64,000 bases of DNA from NCBI RefSeq assembly GCF_000025005.1, contig NC_013526.1:248001-312000 (forward strand). The letters are read 5' to 3'. Positions 63,122 through 64,000 of this stretch are shown here, one piece after another. Source of the DNA: Thermobaculum terrenum ATCC BAA-798. GTDB taxonomy: Bacteria > Chloroflexota > Chloroflexia > Thermobaculales > Thermobaculaceae. Position numbers and translations under genes: made by a program. The first letter of the stretch is position 1, and every line of letters starts with the position of its first letter. The notes beneath the pieces are model-generated. The model was not told the origin of the DNA, did no database searches, and saw only the letters and a program-made list of their open reading frames with translations.

Positions 63122-64000
63122 TCAGGGCGTGCCCAGCGCGCTGCCCCTGCCGGTGACCAGGTCATAGCCCACGAGGCAGGGGAACCCGTTGTTGCCGCTC
63201 GTGATGTCGCGGAACTGGCTGGAGGGCTCGGAGTACACGTGGGCGGAGTCCACCACGGTGCCGCCGTCCGCGGAGATCGCTGCCCACATCGGCGTCGATG
63301 CGCTCGTGCCACCCACCGTGAACCACCCCGACTGCCCCTGGTACCGGGTGCTGTCGTACACGGAGACTCCTGAGGCTGGATCGGCATCGAGCGCGACGTC
63401 CGGCGTGGCCCTCTGGCCGCGGCAGTTCACCTGGGGGTACTCCCCGAAGCTGCGCTGCGCCGAGGTCGCGGCCTCGTACTGGCTGCAGCCGCCACCGCTG
63501 CCCGACCAGCCGGTCTCCCCCAGGAAGTTGCCGCTGCTGTCGAAGTGCAGGCTGGTGCCGCCCACGGAGATCACGTTCGGGGAGGATGATGGGTACTCGG
63601 CGGGGGCCCCGTTGTCGCCGGAGGACACGAAGAAGCTGACTCCGGGCTGCGAGAAGTGGTAGTCGTAGGCGCTCTCCCCGCTGAACTCGCTGCCTCCCCA
63701 GGAGTTGGATACGTACTGGGCGTGGGCCTTGGCGTAGTCCTCGGCTGCCAAGAGGTCCGCAAAGCGGTTGGAGTTGGCCTCCACCAGCAGGATCCTGGCG
63801 CCGGGAGCTAGGGCGTGAGCCCACTGGATGTCGAGCGAGATCTCCAAAGCCCAGCCGGCGTTCTTCCTGGGGTAGTGGGTGCCGCCGGTCTGATCCACCT
63901 TCTTGAAGCAGCCGTTGGCGGTGGTGCATGGCGGTAGACCGTACTGCGAGCTGAACACGTTCAGGTCCTGCTCTGCGGTGGGGTCGTCGTAGGCGTCGAC
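63122..64000 (-). CDS. S53-family (sedolisin) serine-carboxyl peptidase, 5' end outside window
   Basis: C-terminal 292 residues of an exported acid-type endopeptidase. The frame is open to the window edge (Val-Asp-Ala-Tyr-Asp-Asp-Pro-Thr-Ala-Glu at the edge is the usual start of the catalytic domain), so the propeptide and signal lie beyond it. Catalytic Glu and Asp are in Leu-Glu-Ile-Ser-Leu-Asp-Ile-Gln-Trp-Ala-His, the oxyanion Asp in Ser-Ser-Gly-Asp-Asn-Gly-Ala, and the Ser in Gly-Gly-Thr-Ser-Ala-Ser-Thr-Pro. The calcium-site region is shortened and ends Gly-Ser-Ala-Leu-Gly-Thr-Pro. Probably digests extracellular protein. Confidence 0.9.
   Translation of the reverse strand, partial: VDAYDDPTAEQDLNVFSSQYGLPPCTTANGCFKKVDQTGGTHYPRKNAGWALEISLDIQWAHALAPGARILLVEANSNRFADLLAAEDYAKAHAQYVSNSWGGSEFSGESAYDYHFSQPGVSFFVSSGDNGAPAEYPSSSPNVISVGGTSLHFDSSGNFLGETGWSGSGGGCSQYEAATSAQRSFGEYPQVNCRGQRATPDVALDADPASGVSVYDSTRYQGQSGWFTVGGTSASTPMWAAISADGGTVVDSAHVYSEPSSQFRDITSGNNGFPCLVGYDLVTGRGSALGTP

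Noticed and set aside
1-64000. CRISPR arrays, insertion sequences, integrases, tRNA or rRNA genes
   Set aside because: Reading both strands showed no regularly spaced repeats, transposase or integrase motifs, or conserved RNA gene sequences.

Overview
The window is about 64 kb of G+C-rich bacterial chromosome. It is densely packed and almost wholly protein-coding; I saw no rRNA, tRNA, CRISPR array or insertion sequence. Strong AGGAGG ribosome sites, heavy use of ATA (Ile) and AGG (Arg) codons in a G+C-rich background, and the gene set (NirK fused to an extra cupredoxin, S53 peptidase, type II NADH dehydrogenase, many sugar ABC genes) suggest a thermophilic member of the Chloroflexota, Thermomicrobia or Thermobaculum type. 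That placement is inference; the sequence carries no taxonomic marker gene.

Layout. 1-1781: 3' part of a family 5 solute-binding protein. 2325-4893: polysaccharide deacetylase, SRAP protein and NAD-dependent epimerase on the minus strand. 5171-9677: a three-gene minus-strand operon (glucose 1-dehydrogenase-like SDR, six-hairpin glycosidase, NDH-2) that could release a sugar, oxidise it and pass electrons to quinone. 9740-11702: OmpR-type two-component pair, divergent from 11863-19202, a plus-strand operon (TPP enzyme, LarA-like isomerase, M24-fold protein, FAD/Fe-S 2-hydroxyacid dehydrogenase) that reads as a 2-hydroxyacid pathway. 19323-22682: small redox operon (unknown membrane peptide, ApbE, ferric-reductase-like haem protein, histidine kinase); the kinase is interrupted by two in-frame TAG codons.

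22903-36220 is one 13-gene minus-strand operon for uptake and breakdown of an amino-sugar-like compound: GntR regulator, three Gfo/Idh/MocA oxidoreductases, double cupin, ROK kinase, complete ABC importer, homocysteine-methyltransferase-like enzyme, GH4 glycosidase, NagB and a BadF-type GlcNAc/GlcN kinase. A DasR/NagR-like operator lies just upstream of the GntR gene. 36380-36793 is a PPOX protein with its own terminator.

36908-46967 looks like an antiviral defence module: SNF2 helicase with a C-terminal DUF3883 nuclease-like domain, DUF1156 DNA methyltransferase with zinc ribbons, and a DUF499 ATPase with an N-terminal HEPN/Swt1-like domain. Between the last two genes lies a 74-base relic of a second DUF1156 gene start.

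46997-48402: anhydro-MurNAc kinase coupled to a small unknown ORF. 48458-54128: nitrite reductase NirK-cupredoxin fusion, divergent from a ferredoxin, DUF59, DUF1858/DUF2249, haem-copper/NnrS-like membrane protein, DUF2249, CopD-like and cupin gene run, with a palindrome between the two directions. 54207-56473: a probably transferred NTF2-like gene, a 28-base perfect palindrome and a frameshifted beta-propeller gene. 56470-61452: MpaB-type oxygenase, two small unknowns (one ending in Gly-Gly), DUF5654, O-methyltransferase, a second PPOX protein, WYL regulator and a small membrane protein. 61512-63060: MgtE with a structured leader ending in an intrinsic terminator. 63122-64000: 3' part of an S53 peptidase.
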